Assembly (NCBI GenBank): GCA_907163375.1 | Contig: CAJQUW010003080.1 | Location: forward strand, 248,001-312,000 | Source of the DNA: Prostheceraeus crozeri | Taxonomy: Eukaryota > Platyhelminthes > Polycladida > Euryleptidae | Length of the DNA stretch: 64,000 bases | Direction of reading: 5' to 3' | The notes under the pieces: generated by a model | What the model was told of the DNA's origin: nothing | Database searches by the model: none | What the model saw: only the letters and a program-made list of their open reading frames with translations | Shown here: positions 46,822-58,313 of the stretch, in pieces | Position numbering within the stretch: the first letter of the stretch is position 1 | Layout of the letters: the number at the start of each line of letters is the position of its first letter | Position numbers and translations under genes: made by a program

Positions 46822-47999
46822 GTTTCATTATATGGCACGCTGCAGTAAAATGACAATACTTTGATTGTCATAGCAATGATTTGATGATTTGGAGAACAAC
46901 CACATCGTAGGAATTTTGAGTGATCATGAATTTATATATTTCTCACATTATATGTATATGACACATCTTTTGGCAAATAGAAAAGTCCAACTATTCTTGC
47001 AGCTTATTCTACACTCGACTGACATATCTGAATCACAGGATTGAATGACAAAGTTTTATATATTATTGTAGTATGGTGAAGAGTACAATTATTTCTAGTT
47101 TATATGAACATCGTATGAACATTTTGTCACATTATTATTTATGCCGCAGGTAATAATATAAAAATTGGAAAATAATGGAAATAGTGAGGGCTTAGTTTTC
47201 AAATTGCACCGATTTTGTGATCTGACATGAAATAAAAGATGCTATTGTTGCATGCACAATGTTTTTTACACAGTTTTTCCGTTCTTCAAATACATACTAA
47301 GCTTAGTTGCGTGGAACCAAAAGGATGTGAGTAATCATCCTGTCAACGTGATCCAACCCGTTTCTTATTATCTTCTACGATGATGGGTTCGTCAGATCCT
47401 CGAAGCAAAAAGGCAACCTCTCGCCGTTGATTTAATCATGAAGTTTTTCAAATCGCTTCTCTAGCTAACTTCCCTCCGTTGAGCAGCATCATTTCAGGCT
47501 TCGGAGCACGTGGTCATCACTTCACAGAACTGGAATTTCTCTCCATGAAATAAATACTATTGGCAATTACACTACTGAATAAGAGTAATTTAGTAGTACT
47601 ATCATTTATAAATAAATAACATCGAAAAACATTTTCTTGTGAAAGACGTTGAGAACGAATTTGATCATTATGACGGAGCGTCATCATCGTGATGAGCTCC
47701 ACAAAAGGTCAATGACAGTTTACACTCATTCTTGTCTTTTCTTTTCTGATGGAGAGAAGATCCATCCTTTATCGACATGCAATAATTATGTAACCAGACT
47801 ATTGCGCAGACGTTTGCATATCATGATTCTACGATTACCATTTATCTGTGGAGAACGAGGACGAGGTTACATGAGGCTATTCATCCAGATTCCTAAATCG
47901 TGAAGAAACGAACTCAAACAAGTAATCAACGTCATGAAAAATTCTTTGACGAAAGTCTTCTAAAGTTGTTAGAAGTATATCGTCTCCACAAATGCTTTG
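46822..47999. other. No gene recognised; intron 4
   Basis: Part of the 7.8-kb STPG4 intron between exons 4 and 5. Nothing supported. Confidence 0.4.
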
Positions 48000-48470
48000 T
48001 TCAACTCGACATTCCATCACACTTATATCCGGTTACACTTGTGTATGAAAATCTCTTGCTTTGTTTTGCATCTATATCGCTCACTGACTCGAATGATTTG
48101 GTCGATAATCAATTCAATGGTTTCTTGTGCCTTCTCTGAATTCAACTCATGAAAATTAGAATCCAAAAATAAAATGATTTTTATCCCATCTATTGACCTA
48201 AGAAAGTGTGAAGCGCTCAGTCTGCTGTTAATTACTGTATACTTTTGTTTGCGAAGCATTGTCATGTTTGACAGCAGTTTTCTAATACTTTGAAATTGTA
48301 AAATTTGAATTCGCATGGAAATTAGTTCGTCTTCATTCGTCATAATTTTTCTCGGAAAACACAACTGTGTAGTCTCTCCCCAAGCTTTATTGCCGATAAA
48401 AGTGATTTTATAAACGAAAAGAAACACCGGACCAACGTTTCGCTCACCGTCCGAGCTTGCTCCTTGTCAC
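48000..48470 (-). pseudogene. Penelope-like element 5' fragment
   Basis: On the - strand, GGAGCAAGCTCGG and GAGCGAAACGTTGG (48470-48430), a degenerate hammerhead-like terminal-repeat motif, precede an open frame. It starts VYKITFIGNKAW and continues MRIQILQFQSIRKLL, YTVINSRLSASHFLRSIDGI and FHELNSEKAQETIELIIDQI. Alternating basic and hydrophobic heptads followed by a leucine-rich helix are what the N-terminal, pre-RT part of Penelope ORFs looks like. The RT itself is absent. Confidence 0.42.
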
Positions 48471-51310
48471 GCGCATAAATGGCGGGCAAGAATTCATTCG
48501 TCAGACTAATAAGGAGAAAAGTCTGTGAAATAATTTTTATAAGTCATTTTGCCCAACTTAGTTTTGGGAAAATCAACGCTTTCGGCCTCCATCTTCCGCA
48601 GTGTATATCATGTGCCCACACTGCTAATGAAGACAATCTCAACAAAAACGAGATGGTGGCTAAGAAGTCTGATGTTTGTCTAAGGCCTTTATTTTGAATA
48701 TATGAAACATGCTCTACATTCTTCAGTAAAAAAGGTGATCATTATGACGATCATTGCATTGCATTCACGTAAGAATGCTTGTGCAGAGGGAAGTTTTGTA
48801 ACATCTTTTCAGTCTCAATTTCGAACAAGAGATTGACTGAAATTGAATCTCCCTTGTCCGAAATTGAAAGTGAAAACGTTCCCAAGATGATCAAGCATGA
48901 ATCACTGAACAACCGCCTTCCAAACTTCGTTAGATAAAATTCACAAGCATAGAAATTGGAAAAATTAAATGATGTAGGTTTCAAAATCTCAGGGAGATAT
49001 AATCAGAATTCTAGAAAAATTCTGATCATTCAATATGATGATTTCGTCACGATGTCAAGTGTGACGTCGCGATTTAGTGCTGGATGGATCATTTTCTGGA
49101 TGTTCTATGAAGATTTCAGTATGTCTCGGAATGTGGCGACAGATTGAGTAAAACAAAGGGGTGGGAGGTGAGAGTTTCAACTGCTAACTGGTCAAGAAAG
49201 CCGCTTTCATGTCATGTCGGACATATCGTCTCTGCCAGTCTCGGTGGTTTTAATTTCATCTTTGATTGCCATTCAAGCGAAATTAGCACAGAATTGTGAA
49301 GCGTTGTACAATAGCTCCAAGTCCGATCGCTTGCAATCCACCTGTTTTTTAACAAGATTGCTGTCAGCCAGTGCGATTTTAACAATTGAATTTTTGGTTT
49401 CATGCTGAGATAGAGGAACTGATTACTTCATTACAGTGTCATCCAGTGCACGTTTGAACAATGGACAATTTTTAGAGCTTTAACTGAAAGTCTCTTACAA
49501 CGGTATGCAAAAAGAAAATTATGAACTAAGTTCTGAGAGTGAAATAATCACCCAATCTTGAACAAAAGCAGACATACTGGAGCCCTTAATTTGCTTAAAT
49601 TGCAGAATTTGTGTCCAAGATGCTTTCAAAATTCAAAGCCTTTTATTCATGATATTCTCAAGCAGAGAAATGGATGCAAATTGATAATGAGTCACTGCCG
49701 CAGTAACACCTAACGTGAGGATATTGCGACTAGTGCCTGCTATTTGACATCTCAATTTTTCGAAAATTTGTTATCTTAGAAAAAACAGTAAAGATTGATT
49801 TACTTATTTATTTAGAACATTTATAATACGCAGTACCCAATAGGTCCGCAGCGCTGGACAGCACAATGTAAAAATTGAAGTAAAAGGTCAATGCATTGGT
49901 CACTGACAGGCATCTGACAAAAGCAGGAATCAAAATGATGGGACTATGACATAAGAATGCAAACTTCTATAAAAGCAATAGTACTAAATACTCTCTCGAC
50001 CTATTTATTGAAAATCGCCACAGTTTAAAATACACCAACTATGTCTACTTCGCCTGTTGGACTTTCTCGGTGGTGGCAGAATGGAAATTGCTGTTCTATC
50101 AGGCTAGACGTCGTAGCAAAAATGAGCATTACTGCACACGATGCGCATACAACAAAGCCTCACTTGCCAAACACGCATGACAGAAGTAAAAAGTCAAGAA
50201 AAAATCACAATGAGTTCCTTGTTTTTCGAAGTGTTCCATACTGGCACAAAATGAGTTTATATGCAGCTTTGAACATCTATCAGTGTTGATAAATCTTACA
50301 TTTCATTTTAAAGCTGACTGAAAAGTAATCAGTTTGCAAAGCGAAGTATTTTCAGAAGATGCGCATTTCCTCATTTCAAAATGGATTGTTTTAATTCCTA
50401 GGCGAAGGTGCCGGTAATCGTTATTTGGCATCTTTCACAAAAGCAAGCATGACAATACAAATTCCATTGAAATGATGATAAAAGCATTAAATAAATAAAG
50501 AGGACTTAATTTTTCATCTGTTTGTTCATCTTTCAATTTCGTTTTTGTTGCTTTCTATTTTATTTGCATATCCTGTTGCATACTTTCCCCTTTATTTCCC
50601 TTGTAGAATGTTTTTAGTATCATTTCAATTGAATTTATATTTTTCTAGCTGTCGTAATTACTTCATACTGTAAAACTCCAATCCGTCATGATGTACTTTG
50701 AGTACCTTGCAAATATCTATTCTAATTTCCGTTCACATTGTGTCACGTTCTGTGCAGAACTTCTTTTCTGAATCGTGTTAAGAGTCAATAGCAGTGTGTA
50801 CCAACGGCTCATGTTCATTTCCAATGTGCCCATGATGAGAAATGAACGATCTCATGGAAATTGTAATGAAGAAATTACTTGTGGCATTTTTTATTTTTCA
50901 AGTTTATAGCTAACTGTAGTTTACCGCAGAATTGCGTAAAGCATTCTAATATCTGCTGTGCGAAACAGTGAATGATATGACTTGAGCTTTCATCAAAAGT
51001 GTTAATATATCATAACTAATTAGAGGCACGAAGAAATTATCGTGAAGAGATTTCTTCCGTCAACACACAACAGGTAATTATTTCAATTTGCATCTTTAGT
51101 TCAGGTACATGCAATTACCTTTGATATTCGCGCAAATCACTACTCAGATTACAGTGTCATGTACATAAGTCTTCTTTAAAGGTGAGAGACGTGAGTGACT
51201 TTGTGGAAACAGTGGTCGAAATTATACTCAGCACATTTAGAGGACATCTATTTGATTTTATTTTGCTATGGTACTATTCCATGTAATGCTCACAGTCTTT
51301 CGCAACTTTT
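48471..51310. other. No gene recognised; intron 4
   Basis: On the - strand, 49870-49795 ends in ATTATAAATGTTCTAAATAA and further AAAT units, like a LINE 3' tail. No other protein or RNA feature supported. Confidence 0.4.
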
Positions 51311-51510
51311 TATTTCAAAAACAATGATGTGTACAGTATATTGAACGTTTAATCTACTGTACACATTAAATTAGTGTTATAGAAATTCATAGAAATCAAC
51401 AGTTCTTAGCTAATTAGAATGTATCCAGGAAAAAAAGAAGGTACAGGTATGATTGAAATAAAAAGCACTGATATTTTACTTCACACATTTACAAAGCCCT
51501 TGTCATAGAT
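51311..51510 (+). repeat. Direct repeat left of the Crypton
   Basis: About 200 bp beginning TATTTCAAAAACAATGATGT and ending CCTTGTCATAG. It recurs in the same orientation at 53496-53696 (landmarks TAATTAGAATGTAT, GAAGGTACAGG, GATATTTT). Identity is roughly 70-75 percent with small indels. Confidence 0.75.
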
Positions 51511-51836
51511 TTAATATACGAGTCCCCGTAGGGGATATGAAATATCTGTCGAAAGCAATATATCTGTGGTTTATCATAATTTCTATTCCTCCATCCCCTA
51601 TGTCTCCGTGTATTTTCTAAGTAGACGAAAAACTGTCTAAATACTGACGAAAGTTTCAGATATCTATACATCTCCATATGATAATCTAAATTCCCATGAG
51701 ATTGCTATAGTAGATTAAATGACCTACAGACCAGGTGGTTTTTAATTTAAAATTTAATCTAGTGTAGCGCTAGTATAAAAGAACTCACAACAATTATAAT
51801 GTATTAGAATGATAACAAAGCTTACTGCAGAAGAAG

Positions 51837-53054
51837 TCAAAAGTTACATCCACTGAATGTGCAGTTATTAAACACAAATGTATCTGATGTAGACTTGTCC
51901 GTGTTGTTTGACTGTTGATTCACTTGTCTTGTAACTGATGAATATTCTCCGGAAAGAATGTCACTCATTTGTCTATCCATTAAATTTTGTGCCACATATA
52001 CTTCGTCGGAATTGGAGATGTGGCCAAATTTTTTCTTTGTGACTTCTTGAGGGATCCCGGCCTCAACTAAACGAGTCTTTGCAGTTCTTCGGAGACTTGT
52101 ATTAGTGTAATAACCTTCTTTTCCTAGAGATTTCATAAGTGTCTTTGTAACTTTTTCGATCGAATGTATGCCGAGAGGTTGATTCTTGTACCAGACAGTT
52201 GACTTTGGTGATACGATGCAGGCCAGATGAAATTCAGTTCTGTCGGTTATTGGTCGATGCGATACATACTCCTTGTATAAGTTTATCAAGCACCTTTCCT
52301 TGAACGTTTTTCTTGGGAATATCTTCATAGATTTTGGTTCCATGCAAGACTGCTTGATCCCGAAATTCCTGGATTTCGAAACGGTCTCTGTTTACAAGAG
52401 AACCTCTTCTGAATTTTCTTCTATAAGCTGCAGTTGACTAGCAGCACCAAATCGCAATACTTTGTGCTCTGTGGCTGCTCGCAAACCGAGCTGAACACCC
52501 ATCAAGAAGATAACTGTTTCCTGGAGCTATTTTGGGTTTCCTGACCCTAGTATTCCTTTCTTCCAAAGGTCTTCTTCGTCCGAAAGAGGAATATTCTCGG
52601 CTCGCTTTGGAGGTCTAGCATTGCCTTCAACTGCACTGAGTTGCATTTCCGCATGAAGTTGGTTCCTCGCATCACTGAACTCGGGATCTTTAAAAAATGA
52701 ACAGTTTCTTTTACAGTCATAGTTCATATAGTGTTGTATCATAGCAAAGATTTCTTTTAGAGAGTTAGGGGGATATTTGGACCCATCTTGCTTTCTTGCA
52801 TCTGCGATGAAATATTTCAAACACTATGATAGATCTGAAACACCCATGTATTCCAGGTCATCGTAGATTTTCAGCATGCCATCATCTCTCACTTTCCATT
52901 CTGAGTGCCACATTTTAAAAAGTCTTACACATGATTGCTGTTTTGCTCGAGTTGACTTAGGAACTCTTATGGCTTGATTCATTTCTATATCCCTTGTTGA
53001 ACTTGTCGCAAATCTTTTCATCTCATCTGCGGATGTTGTTGCTTGATCTTCCAT
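51837..53054 (-). pseudogene. Crypton tyrosine recombinase with three nonsense codons
   Basis: One reading frame of about 405 codons with only three stops: TAG at 52826-52824 and 52529-52527, and TAA near 52390. The N-terminus has an SAM-like DNA-binding part (ARVPK-like: AIRVPKSTRAKQQSCVRLFK). Then come LKEIFAMIQHYMNYDCKRN, VQLGLRAATEHKVLRFGAAS (catalytic Arg region), CLINLYKEYVSHRP, NTSLRRTAKTRLVEAGIPQE (second Arg), KKFGHISNSDEVYVAQN (His and the nucleophilic Tyr) and a polar tail. This is the DUF3504/Crypton-type integrase from which host genes such as KIAA1958 and QRICH1 derive. Cryptons insert by site-specific strand exchange without a transposase or RT. Confidence 0.85.
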
Positions 53055-53390
53055 TTTTTATATTATTTTTCTCTAGAACGATTGCGTCAATGTGCTGGCC
53101 AAATTCATGGAATGCAAAAATTGCTATTATATCAAGAAGAGAATCAAATCTTAAATTTCAGATCTATGGTAATAGTTGATTTTTGCATCATGCATGTAAA
53201 GAATGGACATCTGTAAACGACAAGACATGCTGCCGACACCAGACATGACACAAATGCATTAATTTCCCTGCATAAACCATAGAATTCTAAAGTAATAGTA
53301 CTATAGACATCTACATGTAACATAGATAAAACATAGATGTAACAGAAATCATAGATGTACTATGTCATTGATGTCGGAATAGAAATACGG

Positions 53391-53487
53391 ATAAATCACT
53401 GAATCTCTGATTTAAACAGTGATATCAACTCGTCTTCGCTCAGACTCGTAGATTATAACTGTTTAAATCCTCGATTCAGTGCTTTAT
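53391..53487. repeat. Hairpin with 30-bp arms beside the Crypton
   Basis: ATAAATCACTGAATC..GATTTAAACAGT (53391-53420) is matched by ACTGTTTAAATC..GATTCAGTG..TTAT (53458-53487). The 37-base loop contains ACTCGTCTTCGCTCAGACTC, a motif common in marine-invertebrate MITEs. Either a tiny MITE or a structural end of the Crypton element. Confidence 0.7.
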
Positions 53488-53495
53488 CCTATACT

Positions 53496-53696
53496 TATTT
53501 CACGAACAACAATGTGTACAGCACATTAAATTGTGCACATTATATCTGTCTTATAGAAATATAGATTTTCATAGAAATCGCCATTACTTTTTCTAATTAG
53601 AATGTATGCAGGAAAAGAAGGTACAGGAATGAGTGAAATGAATTATGATAAACCACAGATATTTTAATTTGCACATAGAAAGTCCTCGTCATAGTT
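53496..53696 (+). repeat. Direct repeat right of the Crypton
   Basis: Partner of 51311-51510. It additionally contains AATTATGATAAACCACAGAT (from 53641), whose 22-base reverse complement lies at 51560-51581. Confidence 0.75.
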
Positions 53697-54035
53697 TCTA
53701 AATACGTAAGGTAAAATATGCGTGCTTTATCATACGCATACCGTAATGAACTAAGAAAAACTATGTTTCAATTGAAAGTCCTAAAAACAGCACATTAAAC
53801 GATGATGTACTCTTACGGCATCTAAATTATGCTATATCACAAATATCAGTCTTTCCGTAGAAATTCCTCGTTCACAAACTTAATGTGCTTGTCTCTTTGA
53901 CTCGGACTTTCTGCTACGTGTAAAGCCTGATATCAGTGATATGTCATATACTTTAATACTAGACATTCAACATGGTGTTGATCAAACTTTCTTGAGGCTG
54001 TCATCACGCGTTGTAATATTCTCATTTGTTTTCAG

Positions 54036-54109
54036 GACTTAGATTTGGCGCCGGGACAATATAGCGTTGAACACCATCTTGGAATTGATCAAGAGAAAAT
54101 GCCATCCAA
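54036..54109 (+). CDS. STPG4: STPG4-like protein, exon 5
   Basis: Between TTTGTTTTCAG and CCAA/gtaaga; enters in phase 0, leaves in phase 2. It reads DLDLAPGQYSVEHHLGID then QEKMPS. The vertebrate protein has VDKDQSLQLSPGQYNV at this place. The third PG motif (A-P-G-Q-Y) and the charged lead-in agree. At least one more exon, with two further PG motifs, is expected (the vertebrate protein is about 250 residues; about 180 codons are accounted for here). I did not find it downstream. Confidence 0.85.
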
Positions 54110-54385
54110 GTAAGATACTCGCATCATTTGCTTCTCTAAGTCTTTTCCAGTGATTCTCAATCAGAACTATCAGGCGACTTATCAAGACTCCGTGCAGCCT
54201 TTCCAAATAGCAGGGACTTTTGTCCAAAACCACATTATAACCTGATGTTTAAAAAAAACTGTTTGAAAGAGTCAGAAGATTGACTTGCATATCGCGCATT
54301 GCGAATATATATCTTTATATGTTTGATAATTATAAAATTGCTGTTCCTGTTATACCGCAAGATCATTTCATTAAAAGCAAGACTG
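54110..54385. other. Intron sequence after exon 5
   Basis: No feature supported in this short stretch. Confidence 0.4.
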
Positions 54386-54433
54386 CCCAGAATCATTTCA
54401 GAATGAAAACTATTCATTTTAAGGGTCAAACAT

Positions 54434-54460
54434 GTTTCAAGCAAAATTGCTCATCATCAG
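54434..54460 (-). ncRNA. Hammerhead ribozyme core (Penelope terminal repeat), minus
   Basis: Reading the - strand: GTCA, CTGATGA, a stem II AGCAA-TT-TTGCT, GAAAC, a short stem III, GTT, then TGAC. The invariant CUGAUGA and GAAA boxes are intact, stem II pairs five bases, and GTCA/TGAC forms a four-base stem I. This is the minimal type-I layout seen in Penelope-like terminal repeats, where it processes tandem transcripts. Confidence 0.65.
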
Positions 54461-54605
54461 TGACAGGAGAAACAGATGTTACTATAAAATGGAGCTTATA
54501 TACAAAGAAGGAGAGTGAACTACAGTTCATAGGTCGTCGGTACATTTGTATGGATTCACCAACATGGATTCACCAAAGTTCTAACTGCGTCACAAGTTGA
54601 ATATT

Positions 54606-54997
54606 TATCAATATTTCGTCATTAATCTCGCGAATATACATAGCTTCCGCCAACTTCGTCAAGCACGGTTTAGTTGTATAAATAATTCTAAAATTCGCTT
54701 TGTTAAAAAGTGTTCGTCCATGCTAATTTCAGAGGCAGGTCTACTTTCCATATGTTCATTTATCCGAGTAATAAAATGCCTTTTTGTTTCTCATATGTAA
54801 CACTTATTACAGTGCTCACACTCACATTTATAAACAATTGAAGAAAGTAAGAAACAAGGTATTTCATCTTTGTTCGGAATTAGCATACTAGTCTTTAAAG
54901 TTTTAAATATTGGAAAAATACGGGAGCTTTTCAGACGAACATTAATTTGTTTGATACCGGTAAGGAATTCGTTACAAAAAGAATTGTAATTTGTCAT
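54606..54997 (-). pseudogene. Penelope ORF C-terminus with GIY-YIG domain
   Basis: Reads IKQINVRLKSSRIFPIFKTL, then SSIVYKCECEHCNKCYI, a TGA where the family has glycine, then ETKRHFITRINEHMESRPAS and FLTKRILELFIQL. The Y-K-C-x-C..C..C-Y-I-(G)-E-T-K-R-x-x-x-x-R-I-x-E-H pattern is the zinc-binding GIY-YIG endonuclease of Penelope-like retroelements. The stop lies exactly at the catalytic-motif glycine codon. Confidence 0.7.
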
Positions 54998-55197
54998 TAA
55001 AAAAATTTTAGTTTTTTCTTGGCTAGATGATGGATGAATTGATGAACTGATGAATATTCAACTTGTGACGCAGTTAGAACTTTGGTGAATCCATGCACTG
55101 TAAATGTACCGACGACCTATGAACTGATTGAATGTAGTTCACTCTCCTTCTTTTGTATATAAGCTCCATTTTATTGTAGCATCTGTTTCTCCTGTCG

Positions 55198-55224
55198 CTG
55201 ATGATTAGCAATTTTGCTTGAAAC
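55198..55224 (+). ncRNA. Hammerhead ribozyme core, plus
   Basis: CTGATGA at 55198-55204, stem II AGCAATTTTGCT, GAAAC at 55220-55224, followed by ACGTTTGAC. Upstream GTCG pairs with TGAC through three pairs and a wobble. It is the inverted twin of the copy at 54434-54460, with a few compensable changes. Confidence 0.62.
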
Positions 55225-55270
55225 ACGTTTGACCCTTAAAATGAATAGTTTTCATTCCAAAATCATTTCA

Positions 55271-56407
55271 TTACTTCACACTCCACTATATTTCACTTTC
55301 TACTGTACATTTCATACCGAATTTACCGACTAATGAGCATGATATAGTGAAATAAAGGCTATCAAGTTTATCATGGGAGCATGCAATTCACCACTGCAGA
55401 CCATATGCAACAATGGAAAGCAAGGGACGCAAATACAAAAATTCAGAATGGTCATAGTTTTATCGTCTTATAGGCGTCTTTGTCAATCCTACGTTAATTC
55501 ATCGACACATACAATTACAGCAGAGACGGTGGAAACCAAATATACCGTATGACCCCTCTATGAGGTCATTACCGCATTTATGCTGTTTCAATATAAAGAT
55601 GAATAGGATGAAATAGGAATTGTAAAAGTGTTTGTAAATTCCAGTTATAAAGTACAAAGAAATGATCACTGATGAACGTGAATTGTGTCAAATGATGACG
55701 TTTTTTGTATGACAACAATACTTATGTGCGTGTGTTAGTATCAAGTAACGATAAGCGGACAATGCTGATTTTGGCAAGTAGGGAGCACCAGAAAATGGAG
55801 CCACCTTATTCAGCAAGCCACTGATATCAAACTGGCTGAATTGGCCGTGTATATCAAGCATTGATGTGCTGCATTTAATTTTTGCTAAATGTGTTTCTCA
55901 ACACAAAAATACGAATGCAGGAACGCCTGCAGAGATGGTTCATCAGAATTATGCCGACATACTGCGGTTATCGAATGTCATCTCCAAAGTAGATCATCAG
56001 TTAATGTCTGTCATTTATGCTTGTACACGAATAATCATTCCAATTCTAGTTTTACGTTAGAATCGCTTAAAGGCCAACAAATGATTGACATTGTATTGTA
56101 GCTATCTAATCTAGGTTCATTGAAAGACGATATGTTTGATTCGGCTTCGGATTGCTAAAAATATAATTTACAAAGCAATGTTAGAATTATAGAATAATTA
56201 TTTGAAATTACAATGCATTCTTGCATTCTCTCTCTCTCTCATCTCTTATGATTGTCATCAAATGGTAATTCTCATTCTCATGCGTGGTTCGTGGGATTTC
56301 AGTGATACACATATGAACTACGAAATATTAGCGAACACTGACATGCAGACCAACTTCAAGCAATGTCTGCTGGAGTTTGCATCGTCATTTGACACTTTTG
56401 ATGGAAT
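55271..56407. other. No gene recognised
   Basis: AT-rich, with a short TC run at 56222-56234. A continuation exon of the STPG4-like gene was sought here and not found. Confidence 0.4.
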
Positions 56408-56415
56408 ATCCTAAC

Positions 56416-57047
56416 CATAGAGTAAGTATATCAGGTAGAGTGGTAACTCCGCATTTATTAAATCCCCAATGTGTATACACTTTCGAATTTATTAAATCAA
56501 CTCGAGGGAGATACAGTGGGAATTGTTTATGCAGGTTTGAAGAAGTTACAACGGAATTGACTGATCATGATAGCAAAACAGAAGGAAATGATATTATTTT
56601 ACAGATTGTCCATGTCATGACAGGTTTAAAGAGGTAATATTTGTTAAATTGGCAACTCGATGACCCACTATTGCCTTCATGAATTAGAAATATGAAATTT
56701 CAGCCAACAAAGCACGAATAGTATCGCGACTTTTTCATGAAGACTTCCATTATAAAGCGGTTCATGAAATTCCCTTCATATCGGCTTAATTTCCGCTTAG
56801 TTATGATGCTTATTAACAAATATTTATTCCTTTTGATATCCAACTTTTTTCATACTACTTACATAGGAGAGTCATCTCGGTAGTATACAATTTGGCAAAA
56901 TTTCGACTTTTTTCAAAAGTGCACAAATAACTTTTTGGACCACGGGAACGTAATCTCCGGTAAAAAACTGAATCTTTTCATTTAAAAAATTTCACTGTAT
57001 ACACATACTTTTTTGAGTCGACACTCTACCTATATACTTACTCTATG
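56416..57047. mobile_element. hAT-like element with exact 8-bp TSD
   Basis: Ends CATAGAGTAAGTATAT and ATATACTTACTCTATG are inverse, with CAGGTAGAGTG-like extension. Both flanks are ATCCTAAC (56408-56415, 57048-57055), which fits the nTnnnnAn preference of Ac-type hAT transposases. The 632-bp interior has no transposase. A partial copy is at 23376-23640. Confidence 0.87.
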
Positions 57048-57151
57048 ATCCTAACAGTATTGGCTTAGTGACGATCTTGTGAACTAGATGGGGATATCCT
57101 GTAAAATTAAATCTATACGCTCGCATTTGATCGGTTTGCTCATTATCAACC

Positions 57152-58280
57152 AAGGTTGGGTCCAAACATGGGCTTGGGTACCCCCAAGATTGGACCCAAA
57201 AGTGTCTATTTCTCTAATGAAATGGAACAACAATTTCCAGAACATGTTTGGAATTTTGATATTTAAAATTTTAAATCATTTTTAAAATCATACCATATTG
57301 TACATATTGCTATCCAATTAATATGTATCTAATTAATTGCTATTTATTACATGAATTTGTTATTGCGGAATTGAGACCATATTAATATTCAACTAAAAGT
57401 TTTAATTATCGGCATAGGTTATCTCTGGGCTTAATATCATCAACCCTGTTTATTTACGTCTACAGCCTAATAATTTCCTAATTAGAACAACATGCATGAC
57501 TAAGCTACATTCCTTACAACATGTCTGATCGAGAAACGAAACACTCATAACATAGGCCTCGTATAGGAAGGATGAAAATAGCACAAATGTAGATATAACG
57601 ATATTTCTACTAATCGTAAGAACCAATCATCAAAGAATGTCACTGCATTAAATGATACCGATATCTTTCTATTTCTAATGCATGTAGCCTAATAGCAGAA
57701 AAAACAATATAGGCCGAAGTTTTTAACTTTCAAGGCAAGAGGCTATATGAGGCAAGTTATCTACGAATTGTTGTAGGCTACCAATTTAACAGTATAAGCG
57801 TCATACAGGTATTGGTTTAATGCATTGCATTTTTTCATGAATAACATTATTTGTTGTTTTTCACGCAAAATGATATATACAAAATTCTGTGTAACACAAT
57901 GTGCATTACATGTAGCTTAATGGATTAAGTTCACAAGGAAACCATAGGTAATGAAAGCACAGTTTAAAAAGGTAATTAAACAAACTATCAGATAGACATT
58001 TACGGTATGTCTATATCAAAGCTGATGATAGCACAGTGTTATCATAGAAAGACCAATTGTGTGGTTGAATTAGGTTACATATTTACATGTAGATGACTTG
58101 CTATGACATGATGTGGTCATATACTCAATTTTTCCAAGAAAACCGCAAATGACCATTCATGGTCAATTTCTTTACTCTTGGGTTCTCACTCTTGGGGGAG
58201 TACCCAAGCTCTTGGGTCCGCACCCCAAGATTCTTGGGTACCCCCCCCCCAAAAAAGAGTGAACCCAAGACCCAATCTTG
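57152..58280. mobile_element. hAT-like element, about 1.1 kb
   Basis: Flanking TATCAACC at 57144-57151 and 58281-58288 are identical. The ends, AAGGTTGGGTCC and GACCCAATCTTG, are inverted repeats; if the terminal C/G is included the duplication is 7 bp. Both subterminal regions are built from CTTGGGT/ACCCAAG units, and the right one has a run of C (about 58232-58243). No ORF of note in between. Confidence 0.72.
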
Positions 58281-58313
58281 TATCAACCATGCATGTATTC
58301 AATCGAACATATA

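Larger units (their letters stand above)
54386..55270 (-). mobile_element. Penelope-like element fragment with inverted ends
   Basis: Arms of about 215 bp (54386-54605 and 55054-55270, meeting at ATATTCAACTTGTGACGC) are inverted copies at roughly 90 percent. The 450-bp centre encodes, on the - strand, the end of a Penelope ORF. Each arm holds a hammerhead ribozyme core. Inverted, 5'-truncated copies joined through terminal repeats are a known outcome of Penelope insertion. Confidence 0.7.

Noticed and set aside
56222..56234. TC microsatellite as a regulatory GAGA-type site
   Set aside because: Only about six dinucleotides and no promoter context.
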